DNA from: Planctomycetaceae bacterium
GTDB taxonomy: Bacteria; Planctomycetota; Phycisphaerae; UBA1845; UTPLA1
NCBI GenBank assembly: GCA_011525745.1
Contig: WYBU01000029.1
Location: forward strand, 58,033-122,032
Length of the DNA: 64,000 bases
Reading direction: 5' to 3'
The notes beneath the pieces were generated by a model. The model searched no databases. It saw only the letters and a program-made list of their open reading frames with translations, and had not been told where the DNA came from. How positions within the stretch are numbered: position 1 is the stretch's first letter; each line of letters opens with the position of its first letter. Of the stretch, positions 9,015 through 17,834 are shown one piece after another. A program made the translations under genes and the position numbers.

Positions 9015-11338
9015 GCGGGCTGCGCCACCGCGCCCTTGGCCGGCTCGGCGGCGACTTTCGGATAAGCGATGCGGCCGTGATAAATGGCGCACAGGCTCTT
9101 GACCAGGCTTTGCTCGACGCGTTGCAGCTCGGCCAGCGTGATGTCGCAGTCGTCGAACTGGCCGTCCATCAGCCGGTCCATCGTCATCTCGTGCACGACG
9201 GACTCGATGCGGCCGGGCGTGGGATCCTGAAGCGACCGCACGGCGCCCTCCACGCCGTCGCACAGCATCAGGATGGCCGTCTCGCGCGACAACGGCTTGG
9301 GGCCGGGGTAGCGGAACTCGGTTTCGTCGACCTCGCGATCGTCCGGATCGCCGCCGCGGGCCGCGTGTCGCTGCGCCGCCATGTGATGAAAGTAGCGCAC
9401 CACCGTCGTGCCGTGATGCTCGGCGATGAACCGGTGCAGAATCGTCGGCAGTCCATACTCCCGCGCCAGCGCCAGGCCGTCCTTCACGTGGCCGAGGATC
9501 ACCAGCATGCTCATCGTCGGCGACAGCTTCGAGTGCGCGTTGACGCGCGCCTGCTGGTTCTCGACGAAATACTCGGGCTTGTTCAGCTTGCCGATGTCGT
9601 GATACATCGCACCCACGCGCACCAGCAAACCGTTCGCGCCGATTTCGTTCGCCGCCGCCTCGCCCATCGTCGCCAGCAGATGGCTGTGGTGCCACGTCGC
9701 CGGCGCTTTCTGAATCAATTGCCGCAGCAGCGGCTTGCTGGTGTCGGCCCATTCCAGCAGCGTCAACGCCGTCGCGATGCCGAACGCCCGCTCGATCAGC
9801 GGCAGCACCACCAGCACGAACAGCACGCCCATCACCGCCGCCAGGCCGGCCACGGCCGCCTGCCGCATCACCAGCTCTGTGCTCTCGAGCTGCATCAGCC
9901 CGACGGCCACGGCCACGGTCGCCGACACCACGCCGGTGAACAGGCCGATCTGCACGAGCCGCAGACGCGTGCGCACTTCGGACATCTGGGCCACGACCGC
10001 CGCGGCGGCGCTGAGCTGCACCATCAGCAGCTCCATCGACTCGCGCATCACGATGGTCGACAGCAGCGTCAGTAGTCCGGCCGCCCCCAGCGCAAACCGC
10101 TGATTGTACGCCAGCGCCAGAATCGCCGCCGCCGCGGTGACGCTCGTCACCGACCACAGCGGCGACAGCGACACCGACGCGAACGCGTATCCCAGCCGGT
10201 TCACCGCCAGCACGCCGCAGAACAGCATCGCCAGCGCCAGTCCGCGCGTATAAATCTGGATGATCCGCGGTTGAAACAAGCCGGCATACACCATCAGTCC
10301 GGCGCAGATCAGCACCGCGAGACTCACCCGGCCGGTCCGCTCGCGCAGCCAGGGGCCGCGCAGCGTCGGATCGGTCGCCCGCACTTTCAGATACTGTTCA
10401 TGCTCGGCCGTCAGCAGCGCCAAACGCTCGGCGTCGATCTTGCCGCGCGAGATGAGCACGTCGCCCGGTTCGTAGCGGATTTCGACCGGCGGCAGATGAT
10501 CCGCACGGGCCAGCTCCGCCTGCGTCCGGTCGCGATCGAACACATACGGCCCCTGTGGCGGGCGGTTCGTGGCTTCGTCACCGTCAATCGCGTCGATCAA
10601 CACGCGGCGAAACAGCGGCCGCAGCGGCGCGGCGACGTCCGCGCCGGCGACGACCTGATCGGTCACCAGTTCCACGTGCTGCGCGTTGCTGACATACCAC
10701 AGCCGGCTCTTGGGCGCCTGTTGTTCGTGATCACCGTCGATCAGCACGGCGTATTCGGCCGAATCGCCCGACGTGCCGCGTTCGGACTCGGTCGGCCGGC
10801 GGACCAGCGCTGCGTGGCGGAGACCTTCTTCCACGGCCGCAAGGAGCGCGTCGAACCGGTCGGCCGCCTCGGTGTCCCGGAACTCGCCCAACGCGGCGAA
10901 GACGGCTTCGTCGATGTTCCAGCGATTCGGACCTGCGGCCGCGAACTTCTCATAGGTCTCGGCGGCGCGGACGGTCGTGAGGATATTCCGCAACTCCGCC
11001 TGCACCCACTTCGACAGCGTGTCATTGAAGCGGTAGTAATTCGGCGTGGTCAGCCGCGCCTTTTGCCGCTGCAAGTCGGTCTCGGCCTGGTTGATGCGCG
11101 AAAACGCGACCCGCGCCAGGATCGGCCGGTCGACGCGCTGTTCGAGCAGGTAGGGAACGCGGTCGGTCTCGGTCAGCGTGATGGCCACGACGCCGGCGAC
11201 GAACGCCAGGCCGACGAGTTCAGATTTCCAGCCGCCTCGCCCGAACGACTGCTGCGCCCACGCCCTGGGGCGCGCGAGAAGCCCGGGCTTGGATTGAGCC
11301 GCGCGACGAACTGAACGTACTCGGCTTTGGCTGACCAT
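9011..11338 (-). CDS. 7TM-HD family phosphohydrolase (PgpH-like)
   Basis: The protein has 775 residues. It has one N-terminal membrane helix (near 40-60), a large extracytoplasmic region (about 60-330), a cluster of six to seven helices (about 335-520), then a cytoplasmic HD domain. The HD domain shows WHHSHLLATMGEAAA, AMYHDIGKLNKPEYF and AEHHGT. This order (7TM-7TMR_HDED, 7TMR-HD, HD) is that of PgpH-type enzymes, some of which hydrolyse cyclic di-AMP. The gene directly precedes and overlaps ybeY, an arrangement common across bacteria. Substrate is inferred from family only. Confidence 0.88.
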   Translation of the reverse strand: MVSQSRVRSVRRAAQSKPGLLARPRAWAQQSFGRGGWKSELVGLAFVAGVVAITLTETDRVPYLLEQRVDRPILARVAFSRINQAETDLQRQKARLTTPNYYRFNDTLSKWVQAELRNILTTVRAAETYEKFAAAGPNRWNIDEAVFAALGEFRDTEAADRFDALLAAVEEGLRHAALVRRPTESERGTSGDSAEYAVLIDGDHEQQAPKSRLWYVSNAQHVELVTDQVVAGADVAAPLRPLFRRVLIDAIDGDEATNRPPQGPYVFDRDRTQAELARADHLPPVEIRYEPGDVLISRGKIDAERLALLTAEHEQYLKVRATDPTLRGPWLRERTGRVSLAVLICAGLMVYAGLFQPRIIQIYTRGLALAMLFCGVLAVNRLGYAFASVSLSPLWSVTSVTAAAAILALAYNQRFALGAAGLLTLLSTIVMRESMELLMVQLSAAAAVVAQMSEVRTRLRLVQIGLFTGVVSATVAVAVGLMQLESTELVMRQAAVAGLAAVMGVLFVLVVLPLIERAFGIATALTLLEWADTSKPLLRQLIQKAPATWHHSHLLATMGEAAANEIGANGLLVRVGAMYHDIGKLNKPEYFVENQQARVNAHSKLSPTMSMLVILGHVKDGLALAREYGLPTILHRFIAEHHGTTVVRYFHHMAAQRHAARGGDPDDREVDETEFRYPGPKPLSRETAILMLCDGVEGAVRSLQDPTPGRIESVVHEMTMDRLMDGQFDDCDITLAELQRVEQSLVKSLCAIYHGRIAYPKVAAEPAKGAVAQPA

Positions 11339-11892
11339 CGGGAATGTATCAGATGCGAATCACGCCCTGGGCTTCCGTGCCGACCGCGATCCGCCGCGGG
11401 CAGGTCCGAACCGGCATAAAGGCACGCAGCTTTACCAGGCGCCATCCACTCATGGAGCTTGGATTCTAGGGATCGGAACCGCGCTTCACAAACGGGATAT
11501 CGCACGGCGAGGGCGCGATGGTGAGCTTTGACAAGCATTCGATCGGCGGCGCTGTCGGGATGTGTGTTTTATTGGACCTGGTCAGTTCCTGGGATCGGGG
11601 CAAACTTGCAGCGAGCGTTTGCGGCAACGCATCCAAACAATCGCGACGGTTTGAGTCGCATCCCAGGCACCGGTGGTGGCAAGCTTGGCCGCAGGCTTTG
11701 CTTCGGCACAAGTCCCATTCAAAATACCGGGCCGCTTCCTGGGTGTCTCCGGTTACGTCATGGCCCAAAGCACCCGATTCGACCGTCCCTCGACGGAACC
11801 CCCAAGCACCGTTCGCTTGTCAATCGGTCAAGTGCAACCTAGGATACGGCCCGATATGATTACGTGGGAAACGAAGCCGCAGGATCGCACTC
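11339..11892. other. Long intergenic region upstream of the HD gene and infA
   Basis: This 554-bp gap lies between two divergent genes. Base composition looks more mixed than in the neighbours. Several frames of about 100 codons run through it on both strands, but none has protein-like composition or a supported start. I see no tRNA, terminator or named repeat. Confidence 0.4.
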
Positions 11893-12117
11893 ATGGCCAA
11901 CACCGAAACGCTTGAGATGGACGCCAAGGTGGTGGCCGCTCTGCCCAACACCATGTTCCGGCTGGAAGTCGAGATGAGCGGTAAGACGCTCTCTGTGCTG
12001 GGGCACATTTCCGGCAAGCTGCGCAAAAACTTTATCCGAATACTGCCGGGCGACCTGGTCCGCGTCGAGCTGTCTCCCTACGATCTGACGCGAGGTCGAA
12101 TCATCCGCCGGCTGTAA
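11893..12117 (+). CDS. infA: Translation initiation factor IF-1
   Basis: The protein has 74 residues, the full length of bacterial IF-1, a single OB-fold that binds the 30S A site. Landmarks are [14 protein letters not shown], the [19 protein letters not shown] segment and the closing [21 protein letters not shown] lies nine bases before the ATG. It is monocistronic here, not part of the rplO-secY-infA ribosomal cluster. Confidence 0.96.
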   Translation: MANTETLEMDAKVVAALPNTMFRLEVEMSGKTLSVLGHISGKLRKNFIRILPGDLVRVELSPYDLTRGRIIRRL

Positions 12118-12157
12118 ACAATCGCAATCCCAATCGACCCTGGCGCACAGCGCCGCG

Positions 12158-13024
12158 TTACGCGACTTCCACGAACTTGCGGATCGAACTGACGAGCATG
12201 TCCACCGTCGCCACGCGCGACAGGTCGATCGGCAGGAACACGCCGTGATTGTGATCGCTGGCGATGATCAGCAGTCGATCCAGCGGCACGTCGTATCCGG
12301 TGTCCTGCGGCTGATGGCCGATGACGAACGTGTTCACGTCCCACGCCGCCGCAAGCCGTTCGAGCAGCCGCGGCGTGTGCCGCCGGCCCCACACCAGTCG
12401 ATACACGTCGCCGCCGGGCTGATGATCGTAGGGATCGAACGTCACGCGCTCGACCACCCGCGGATCGAATCGATCCATGTCCTGCGCATCGGGCAGCGAG
12501 TGCGACAGCCACACGCCGTGCGGCAGTCGCGCCGCCAGCGGATAGGACGCGATGAGTTCATTGATCGCGGCGAGAATGACCGGTCCGTCGCGTCCGAACG
12601 CCGCAGTCACCGCATCGGCGAATTCGGCCACCACGTCGCGGCCGCCCTTTGAAATACGCTGACCGGTCAGTTGCGCCAACTCGTGATTGGACTGAATAAA
12701 GTGAACCTGCTCGGGAAAGCGGCACTTGTATTCGGCCGCGCGGATCAGCAGCTCCCAGGAGGTGTCGGGCTGGCCGGGCACCGAATCTTCGTGGATCAGC
12801 TCGTGCAGGACCACGTGCCGCGCCGCGGCGCGATCGAGCATGGCGTAGCGGCACAGCTTCTCGAAATTGCGCCGATGACCGTGCATGTCCCCGGTCATCA
12901 CGACCTGTCCGTAATCGGGGAACTTCAGCAGCGAGCCGGAGCGGATCGGATCGGTACGATTGAATTCCGCCGCCTGACGCAGCGCATCAAGTGCGGCTTC
13001 GGGGGAAATCGGCGGCGGAGTCAT
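12158..13024 (-). CDS. Metallophosphoesterase-like protein
   Basis: The protein has 288 residues. Calcineurin-like marks are VVMTGDMHGH near 41-50, FIQSNHE near 109-115, WLSHS near 170 and VIGHQPQDTG near 232. The middle motif GDxxDRG of the PPP family is replaced by HELIHED near 73-79, so at least one metal-ligand position is changed (Asp to Glu or His). It may be a divergent phosphatase or have altered metal use. It lies 31 bp downstream of a Ser/Thr kinase on the same strand, which suggests that the two act together. It converges with infA. Confidence 0.7.
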   Translation of the reverse strand: MTPPPISPEAALDALRQAAEFNRTDPIRSGSLLKFPDYGQVVMTGDMHGHRRNFEKLCRYAMLDRAAARHVVLHELIHEDSVPGQPDTSWELLIRAAEYKCRFPEQVHFIQSNHELAQLTGQRISKGGRDVVAEFADAVTAAFGRDGPVILAAINELIASYPLAARLPHGVWLSHSLPDAQDMDRFDPRVVERVTFDPYDHQPGGDVYRLVWGRRHTPRLLERLAAAWDVNTFVIGHQPQDTGYDVPLDRLLIIASDHNHGVFLPIDLSRVATVDMLVSSIRKFVEVA

Positions 13025-13055
13025 GCGCGTATGGAGGATAATGGCACCGGCGGAA

Positions 13056-14132
13056 TCAGGTGGTTCGTCGGATCTTGCTCTTGTCCGGATTCTTGCGGGC
13101 CGCCTTGTGATCTTTGTGCGCGTCGCGATCCGGATCGAACGCCTCGTCCGCGGCGCTTAACAGCGTCGAATCGTCGTCGCCGACCACGCCGAAGCCCGAC
13201 AGGTCGATGCCCGCGTAGCTCGTTTCGTCGTCGATGTGCGGCTCATGGTCTTCCGCTTTGTCGTTGCCGGGCTTCTCGTCGGGCGGACCCTTCTTGTCAT
13301 CGCGCTGGCCGCGGTTCAGCAGATGATGCACCGCCTCCAGCCGGTTGATGACCAGTTTCATGTCGCGCGGCCGGTCCTGCGGCCGTTCCTGGCACGATTC
13401 CATGACCAGCCGCGACAACGGGGCGGGCACCTTGTCGTTGAGTTCCTGTGGACTGGGCACGCCGCGCGGCGCTGCCACGAGGTTCAGCGATCGCGCCGGG
13501 CTGGTCTTCGAGATCAGCGTGGGATAGGCCCGGCCGGTGAGCACCCAGTAGAGCGTCGCCCCGAGGTTGAAGATGTCGGTGCGCTGCGTCAGCGGCTTGC
13601 GATGGACCTGCTCGGGGGCAATGTAGTCGGGCGTGCCCTGGATGCGCGGCTTGCGCGTGCCGATCAGGCAGCCCTGGCCGAAGTCGATGATTTTGATCGA
13701 ACCGTCCAGGCAGACGAGGATATTATTTGGTTTTAGATCGGTGTGCAGATAGCCGATCTTGTGCAGCGAATCGAGGCCCTCGGCCACCTTCAGAAAGATG
13801 GCCACGATTTCGGTCATTTCGGTCGGCCGATGCTGCTCGATGCTGACGCCCTGGACGTACTCCATCACGACCTGCACCTCCGTGAGGCGCAGCATTCGTC
13901 GTATCTTCTTGATTTCGTATGACTTACGAAGATAAGTATGGCTCGTCTGCGAGGCGATGTCATGCTCGGTGCAGGCTTGTTCGAGGAACCGCGTGTCCTC
14001 GTGCGGCTCGCGAATGACTCGTTTCAGGGCGAAGGTCTCGCCGGTTTTCGGATCGACCACCTTGAAAATCGTGGAGCGGGCGCCGGTCCCGATTCTTTCG
14101 ATGATGTTGTAACCCGACTCCAGGTCTGCCAC
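13056..14132 (-). CDS. Cytoplasmic Ser/Thr protein kinase, non-RD type
   Basis: The protein has 358 residues from a GTG start with AGGA five bases upstream. The kinase domain (about 8-275) has a glycine loop GTGARS, Lys37 in FALKRV, catalytic loop HTDLKPNN (130-137), DFG (150-152) and GTPDYIAPE (166-174). The usual HRD arginine is threonine, so it is a non-RD kinase and may not need activation-loop phosphorylation. There is no membrane helix or PASTA domain. The last 85 residues are a charged Asp/Lys-rich tail, probably unstructured. The adjacent metallophosphoesterase gene follows on the same strand. Confidence 0.9.
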   Translation of the reverse strand: MADLESGYNIIERIGTGARSTIFKVVDPKTGETFALKRVIREPHEDTRFLEQACTEHDIASQTSHTYLRKSYEIKKIRRMLRLTEVQVVMEYVQGVSIEQHRPTEMTEIVAIFLKVAEGLDSLHKIGYLHTDLKPNNILVCLDGSIKIIDFGQGCLIGTRKPRIQGTPDYIAPEQVHRKPLTQRTDIFNLGATLYWVLTGRAYPTLISKTSPARSLNLVAAPRGVPSPQELNDKVPAPLSRLVMESCQERPQDRPRDMKLVINRLEAVHHLLNRGQRDDKKGPPDEKPGNDKAEDHEPHIDDETSYAGIDLSGFGVVGDDDSTLLSAADEAFDPDRDAHKDHKAARKNPDKSKIRRTT

Positions 14133-14647
14133 GATGGTCCTGCTCCGATTCCCGCCACTGCCCGGCCGGTCGAATTGAAGTCCGCCTGCACCAAGAGTTT
14201 ACGACGACAGACCCTGACGCGAACATTCTAGAGGTGACGCGCCTGACCGTCAATACACGCGCCCGCCCCCCAAACGTCATTTCCTCGTCGTTTTTCCAGC
14301 GCGCAACGGCTCGGTCCGCACCGCCATTGTAATCACGCATGAGGCGACACGGCGGCGATCGCCCTTCCGTCGTATCGGATGATCCTCATCCAGCCTAGAA
14401 TCGCGACCGTCCGTTAACATGCCACGGGGCGACTTTACCGCCCTGCGGCGCCGGCCGCCCGTGCCCGAAAGCACCGGGTCTCGAGACAGGGCCTGGCCGG
14501 CCGGCTGATCAGATCGAGGGGAATTCCGGCCGAAGTACCTGTCTCTGGCGTATATGGCTGAGGCGGCGTGATATCGACCGGCGCGGAAAGCGAAGCCGCC
14601 CCGGCGCGGCCACGCCAAGGTGACACAGATTGGATCGAGGGAGCTTC
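14133..14647. other. Intergenic region between divergent kinase and aminotransferase genes
   Basis: About 515 bp. Both flanking genes are transcribed away from it, so it should contain two promoters. I could not pick out convincing promoter boxes, RNA genes or members of the repeat families found elsewhere. Confidence 0.4.
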
Positions 14648-15754
14648 ATGCAGATCGGATTATCGAGTCCCGACATCACGCAGGCCGAAATCGACGCCGT
14701 GGTTGAGGTGCTTCGCTCGGGGCGACTGTCGCTCGGACCGCGGGTCGAGGAGTTCGAGGATGCGGTACGCGGCTACTGCGGCACAAGACACGCGGTTGCG
14801 ATCTCGAGCGGCACGACGGGGCTGCACCTCCTGATCCGTGCCATCGGGCTGAACCCCGGCGACGAAGTGATCACGACGCCGTTCTCGTTCGTGGCGTCGT
14901 CCAACTGTGTGCTGTTCGAGGGCGGGCGACCGGTATTCGTCGACATCGACCCGCTGACGTGGAACATCGACGTGTCGCGGATCGAAGAGAAGATCACGCC
15001 GCGCACACGGGCGCTGCTGCCCGTCGATGTCTTCGGCGTCGTTGCGCCGATGGACGAGCTGCGGGCCATCGCGCAGCGCCGGCGGCTGCGCGTCATCGAG
15101 GACTCGTGCGAGGCGCTCGGCGCGACCTACAAGGGACGCCGCGCCGGCTCGCTCGGCGACGCGGGCGTCTTCGGCTTCTATCCCAACAAGCAGATCACGA
15201 CCGGCGAAGGGGGCATGATCGTCACCGACGACGACGAGATCGCGCGGCTGTGCCGCTCGATGCGCAATCAGGGCCGCGACGGCATGGCGTGGCTGTCGCA
15301 CGAGCGGCTGGGCTACAACTATCGACTGTCGGACGTCAACTGTGCGCTGGGCGCGGTGCAGATGCGGCGCATCGACGAAATCCTGGCCCGCCGCGCTCAA
15401 GTGGCGGCGTGGTATACGCAGCGACTGCGAGACGAGCCGCGCGTGACGATGCAGCGCGTACCGGCGGAATGCGGCATCAGTTGGTTCGTGTTCGTCGTCA
15501 AGCTCGACAACCGCTACAGCGAAGAGCAGCGCAACACGATGATTCATCGCCTGCGCGAACAGGGCATCGGCTGCTCGAATTATTTTGCGCCGATCCACTT
15601 GCAGGCGTACTTCCGCGAGCGGTACGGCTGCAAGCCCGGCGATTTTCCCGTGTGCGAAGCGGTCGCGGCGCGGACGGTGGCGCTGCCGTTTCATGCGAAG
15701 CTCAGCGAGTCGGAAGCGGATCATGTGTGCGCCGCGCTGCGAAAGCTGCTGTAG
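14648..15754 (+). CDS. DegT/DnrJ/EryC1/StrS-type PLP aminotransferase
   Basis: The protein has 368 residues from ATG 14648, preceded by GGGAG. These enzymes transfer an amino group to nucleotide-linked keto sugars. Family marks are the AVAISSGTTGLHL segment near 48-60, TTPFSFVASSN near 80-90, VIEDSCEALGATYKG near 150-164 and FGFYPNKQITTGEGG near 178-192. The Lys of the last segment forms the PLP Schiff base. There is no nearby sugar-nucleotide cluster, so the substrate is unknown. A TTG start at 14630 would add six residues but lacks a better ribosome site. Confidence 0.9.
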   Translation: MQIGLSSPDITQAEIDAVVEVLRSGRLSLGPRVEEFEDAVRGYCGTRHAVAISSGTTGLHLLIRAIGLNPGDEVITTPFSFVASSNCVLFEGGRPVFVDIDPLTWNIDVSRIEEKITPRTRALLPVDVFGVVAPMDELRAIAQRRRLRVIEDSCEALGATYKGRRAGSLGDAGVFGFYPNKQITTGEGGMIVTDDDEIARLCRSMRNQGRDGMAWLSHERLGYNYRLSDVNCALGAVQMRRIDEILARRAQVAAWYTQRLRDEPRVTMQRVPAECGISWFVFVVKLDNRYSEEQRNTMIHRLREQGIGCSNYFAPIHLQAYFRERYGCKPGDFPVCEAVAARTVALPFHAKLSESEADHVCAALRKLL

Positions 15755-15807
15755 GCACAGTACCGAAGCGAACCGCGCGCGAATATAATCGTGCCGCGCG
15801 CGTGCAA

Positions 15808-15903
15808 TGAACCGAACCGCGACCGTGAGGGAGCGGCGCTGAACCGAACCGCGACCGTGAGGGAGCGGCGCTGAACCGAACCGCGACCGTAAGGGAGCGG
15901 CGC
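15808..15903. repeat. Three tandem copies of a 32-bp unit
   Basis: The unit is 'tgaaccgaaccgcgaccgtg' followed by 'agggagcggcgc'. Copies run 15808-15839, 15840-15871 and 15872-15903, with one change in the third. Related single copies lie at 20994-21022, 45034-45064 and, inverted, at 5046-5075, 21185-21212, 26760-26788, 45262-45294 and 61059-61086. A 37-bp tandem form lies at 45351-45457. With no spacers between units this is not a CRISPR. Confidence 0.85.
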
Positions 15904-15965
15904 GGCGCCGGCGAAGCAGGCGCCGACGTCGCTCATTCGACATTCCCGCATCAGGAGCCAGGCCC

Positions 15966-16490
15966 ATGACCCGCGTTGTATTTCAGACATCCGTCGGCGC
16001 GTTTACCATCGAGCTGGACGCTCAGCGCGCCCCCGTGACCGTCGCCAACTTCCTGCGCTACGTCGATGAAGGCTTCTACGCCGACACGATCGTGCACCGC
16101 GCCGTGCCCGGATTCGTCATTCAGATGGGCGGCTATGACGAGCGGCTGTCGCAGAAGAAGACCAATCCGCCGATCGCCAACGAATGGAAAAACGGACTGA
16201 AAAACGTCCGCGGCACGCTGTCGATGGCGCGAACGGCCGATCCCAATTCCGCCACGTCGCAGTTCTTCGTCAACCTGTCGGACAATGACAATCTCGACCA
16301 GCCGGTCTCCGGCGGGGCCGGCTACGCCGTCTTCGGCCGCGTGGTCGCGGGCATGGACGTGATCGACAAGATCGCCGTATCGAAGACGCGCGACGAGTCG
16401 CGCCTCGGCGGCATGCCCTGTCCGCAGCCGATGGTGCGAATCACTTCCGCGACGCGGGAAGCCGCCGGCGGTCAGAGCCGCGAGGGGTAA
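15966..16490 (+). CDS. Cyclophilin-type peptidyl-prolyl cis-trans isomerase
   Basis: The protein has 174 residues and no signal peptide, so a cytoplasmic PpiB-like enzyme that catalyses proline isomerisation in proteins. Characteristic segments are NFLRYVDEGFYADTIVHRAV, FVIQMGG, the RGTLSMARTADPNSATSQFF block that lines the active site, and YAVFGRVVAGMDVIDKI. AGGAG lies nine bases before the ATG. The C-terminal 15 residues are a nonconserved tail. Confidence 0.93.
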   Translation: MTRVVFQTSVGAFTIELDAQRAPVTVANFLRYVDEGFYADTIVHRAVPGFVIQMGGYDERLSQKKTNPPIANEWKNGLKNVRGTLSMARTADPNSATSQFFVNLSDNDNLDQPVSGGAGYAVFGRVVAGMDVIDKIAVSKTRDESRLGGMPCPQPMVRITSATREAAGGQSREG

Positions 16491-16855
16491 GCGAGCGGGG
16501 TCCGCGGGCTGCATCGACTCGATCCGCCCCCATGCGTTTCACGTTCGCGGCAACCGGGTTGCCCGCCGCGCAGCGGTGGTGTACCGATCCAAGCCCCGAG
16601 CGCCGGCACCGGGGATTGCCCTGATATCGCGGCGTGACCGCAGCGCTGGCGCTTGCGGCTCGGATCATGTCGGGTGGCCCACCGCGATGCGGTGGGATCA
16701 CGATGACGAGAATGGATGTCGACCGTCACCCCCGCGCAGGCGAGGGGACAGCGGGCGGCAGCGCAACTGGATTCCCGCCTGCGGCGGAATGACGGAAGGA
16801 CTGGATTCCCGCCTGCGCGGGAATAACAAAGTGTGCCCCCACATCCGCCAGCCGC
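16491..16855. repeat. Intergenic repeat cluster downstream of the cyclophilin gene
   Basis: This 365-bp spacer has no gene. It carries two REP-like inverted repeats of the 'attcccgcctgcgcgggaat' type (16769-16790, slightly degenerate, and 16803-16824). It also has a copy of 'gtgaccgcagcgctggcgct', related to sequences near 43768 and 57562, and a small palindrome 'cccaccgcgatgcggtggg'. All lie between convergent genes, where such elements can act as transcription stops. Confidence 0.65.
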
Positions 16856-17260
16856 TCATGGCGCTCCGCCCGCCGAACCGCCGCGCATCGCACCGATCAT
16901 CAACAGCAGCCAACCCGCCAGGAACGCCGCGCCGCCGAAGGGCGTCACCGCGCCCCACGCCCGCACGCCGCTGAGCGACAGTGCGTACAGGCTGCCGCTG
17001 AACAAGACAATCCCGACAAAAAAACACCACGCCGCCGCAATCAGCACGCGCGGGCGGTCCGTGGACCATCGCTCGACGAGCAATCCCGCCGCCAGCATCG
17101 CCAGGGCATGAATGATCTGATAGCGCGCCGCCAGATCAAAGATGTCGCGCAGGTCCGGCGCCAGGCGTTCCTTCAACGCGTGCGCTCCGAACGCCCCGGC
17201 GGCCACGGCGATGAACCCGTTGGCGGCGGCGACGGCGATCCAGGCTCTTGCGGCGCTCAT
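16856..17260 (-). CDS. DUF423 family membrane protein
   Basis: The protein has 134 residues from ATG 17260 with GGAG seven bases upstream. Four hydrophobic helices are visible. The family signature is clear: GAFGAHALKERL near 24-35, RYQIIHALAMLA near 47-58 and the C-terminal AVTPFGGAAFLAGW. DUF423 proteins are small inner-membrane proteins of unknown biochemical function, widely conserved. Confidence 0.88.
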   Translation of the reverse strand: MSAARAWIAVAAANGFIAVAAGAFGAHALKERLAPDLRDIFDLAARYQIIHALAMLAAGLLVERWSTDRPRVLIAAAWCFFVGIVLFSGSLYALSLSGVRAWGAVTPFGGAAFLAGWLLLMIGAMRGGSAGGAP

Positions 17261-17527
17261 GTGAATTCTCCGAGTAATGAAAAACTCGCGGTCAAGCATA
17301 ATGGTCGGAGGCTCCCGCGCCAGCGCCGCAACCATCCGAGCCGCGAAGCGTCAGCGAGCGGGATCGCATCGCGCGGCCTCGCAAGGGCGCGTCCCGAATG
17401 GACGTAAAACCATTGCCGCTTTGCACGGGAAAAGCGAACCACGCGCCGTAAGCGTGCCGCTCGAAACGAGACGCGCACATAAGTAAGCGTTGCGCGGTCA
17501 TCGCCGGGGGCGGATGTGCCCATTGAG

Positions 17528-17608
17528 GCGCCTCACGGCCAAGCCCACGCGAGCCGCGTTTTTCGGAGTCGCCAAGTCCGTCGTGCGCGAGGGCTTGGCC
17601 GCGCCACC
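17528..17608. repeat. REPIN-like inverted pair 1
   Basis: The left arm (17528-17558) contains 'cacggccaagcccacgcgag'. The right arm (17582-17608) contains 'gcgcgagggcttggccgcgc', its inverted copy with one mismatch in the core. The arms are about 25 bp apart, and the pair could fold into a long hairpin. Confidence 0.75.
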
Positions 17609-17780
17609 CCGGCGAAATGATGGGACCTATTTCTGGACGATGCTTCAGGGCCGGATCGATCACGTTTCCGCCGTCACCCGTCGCGGCGGTGTGGAGATGT
17701 GCTGCTCAGAAGACATCCCGGCCTCACGTGCTGCGAGCGCATCCCGCATACCGCCGTTTCGAGTTGTCTGGTCCGTTCGT

Positions 17781-17786
17781 TATAAT
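17781..17786 (+). promoter_or_regulatory. Possible -10 box (TATAAT) before the subtilase gene
   Basis: A perfect TATAAT lies 48 bp before the ATG at 17835. The sequence 17 bp upstream (TTCGAG) is a poor -35 match, so only the -10 element is suggested. Confidence 0.35.
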
Positions 17787-17834
17787 GAGCGCCAGCGGCC
17801 AGGTTCGGTCACGCCGCGTGGAGAGGAAACAATC

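Larger units (their letters stand above)
17261..17834. other. 574-bp spacer rich in dispersed repeats, upstream of the subtilase gene
   Basis: No gene is supported. It contains an inverted copy of the 'gacgtgcgcgtctcgtt' repeat near 17458-17487, a REPIN-like inverted pair (17528-17608) and a possible -10 box before the subtilase gene. The 'accattgccgctttgcacgg' stretch near 17411 resembles sequence near 63675. Confidence 0.5.

Noticed and set aside
8445..10157. A 570-residue frame containing YbeY at its end
   Set aside because: All but the last 189 residues are a shadow frame of the HD phosphohydrolase. The ATGA overlap at 9014 fixes the start.
11339..11892. Possible tRNA or small protein genes
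   Set aside because: No cloverleaf or T-arm consensus was found, and all frames have non-protein-like composition.
15808..15903. Possible CRISPR array
   Set aside because: The units are directly adjacent without unique spacers and no cas genes are near.
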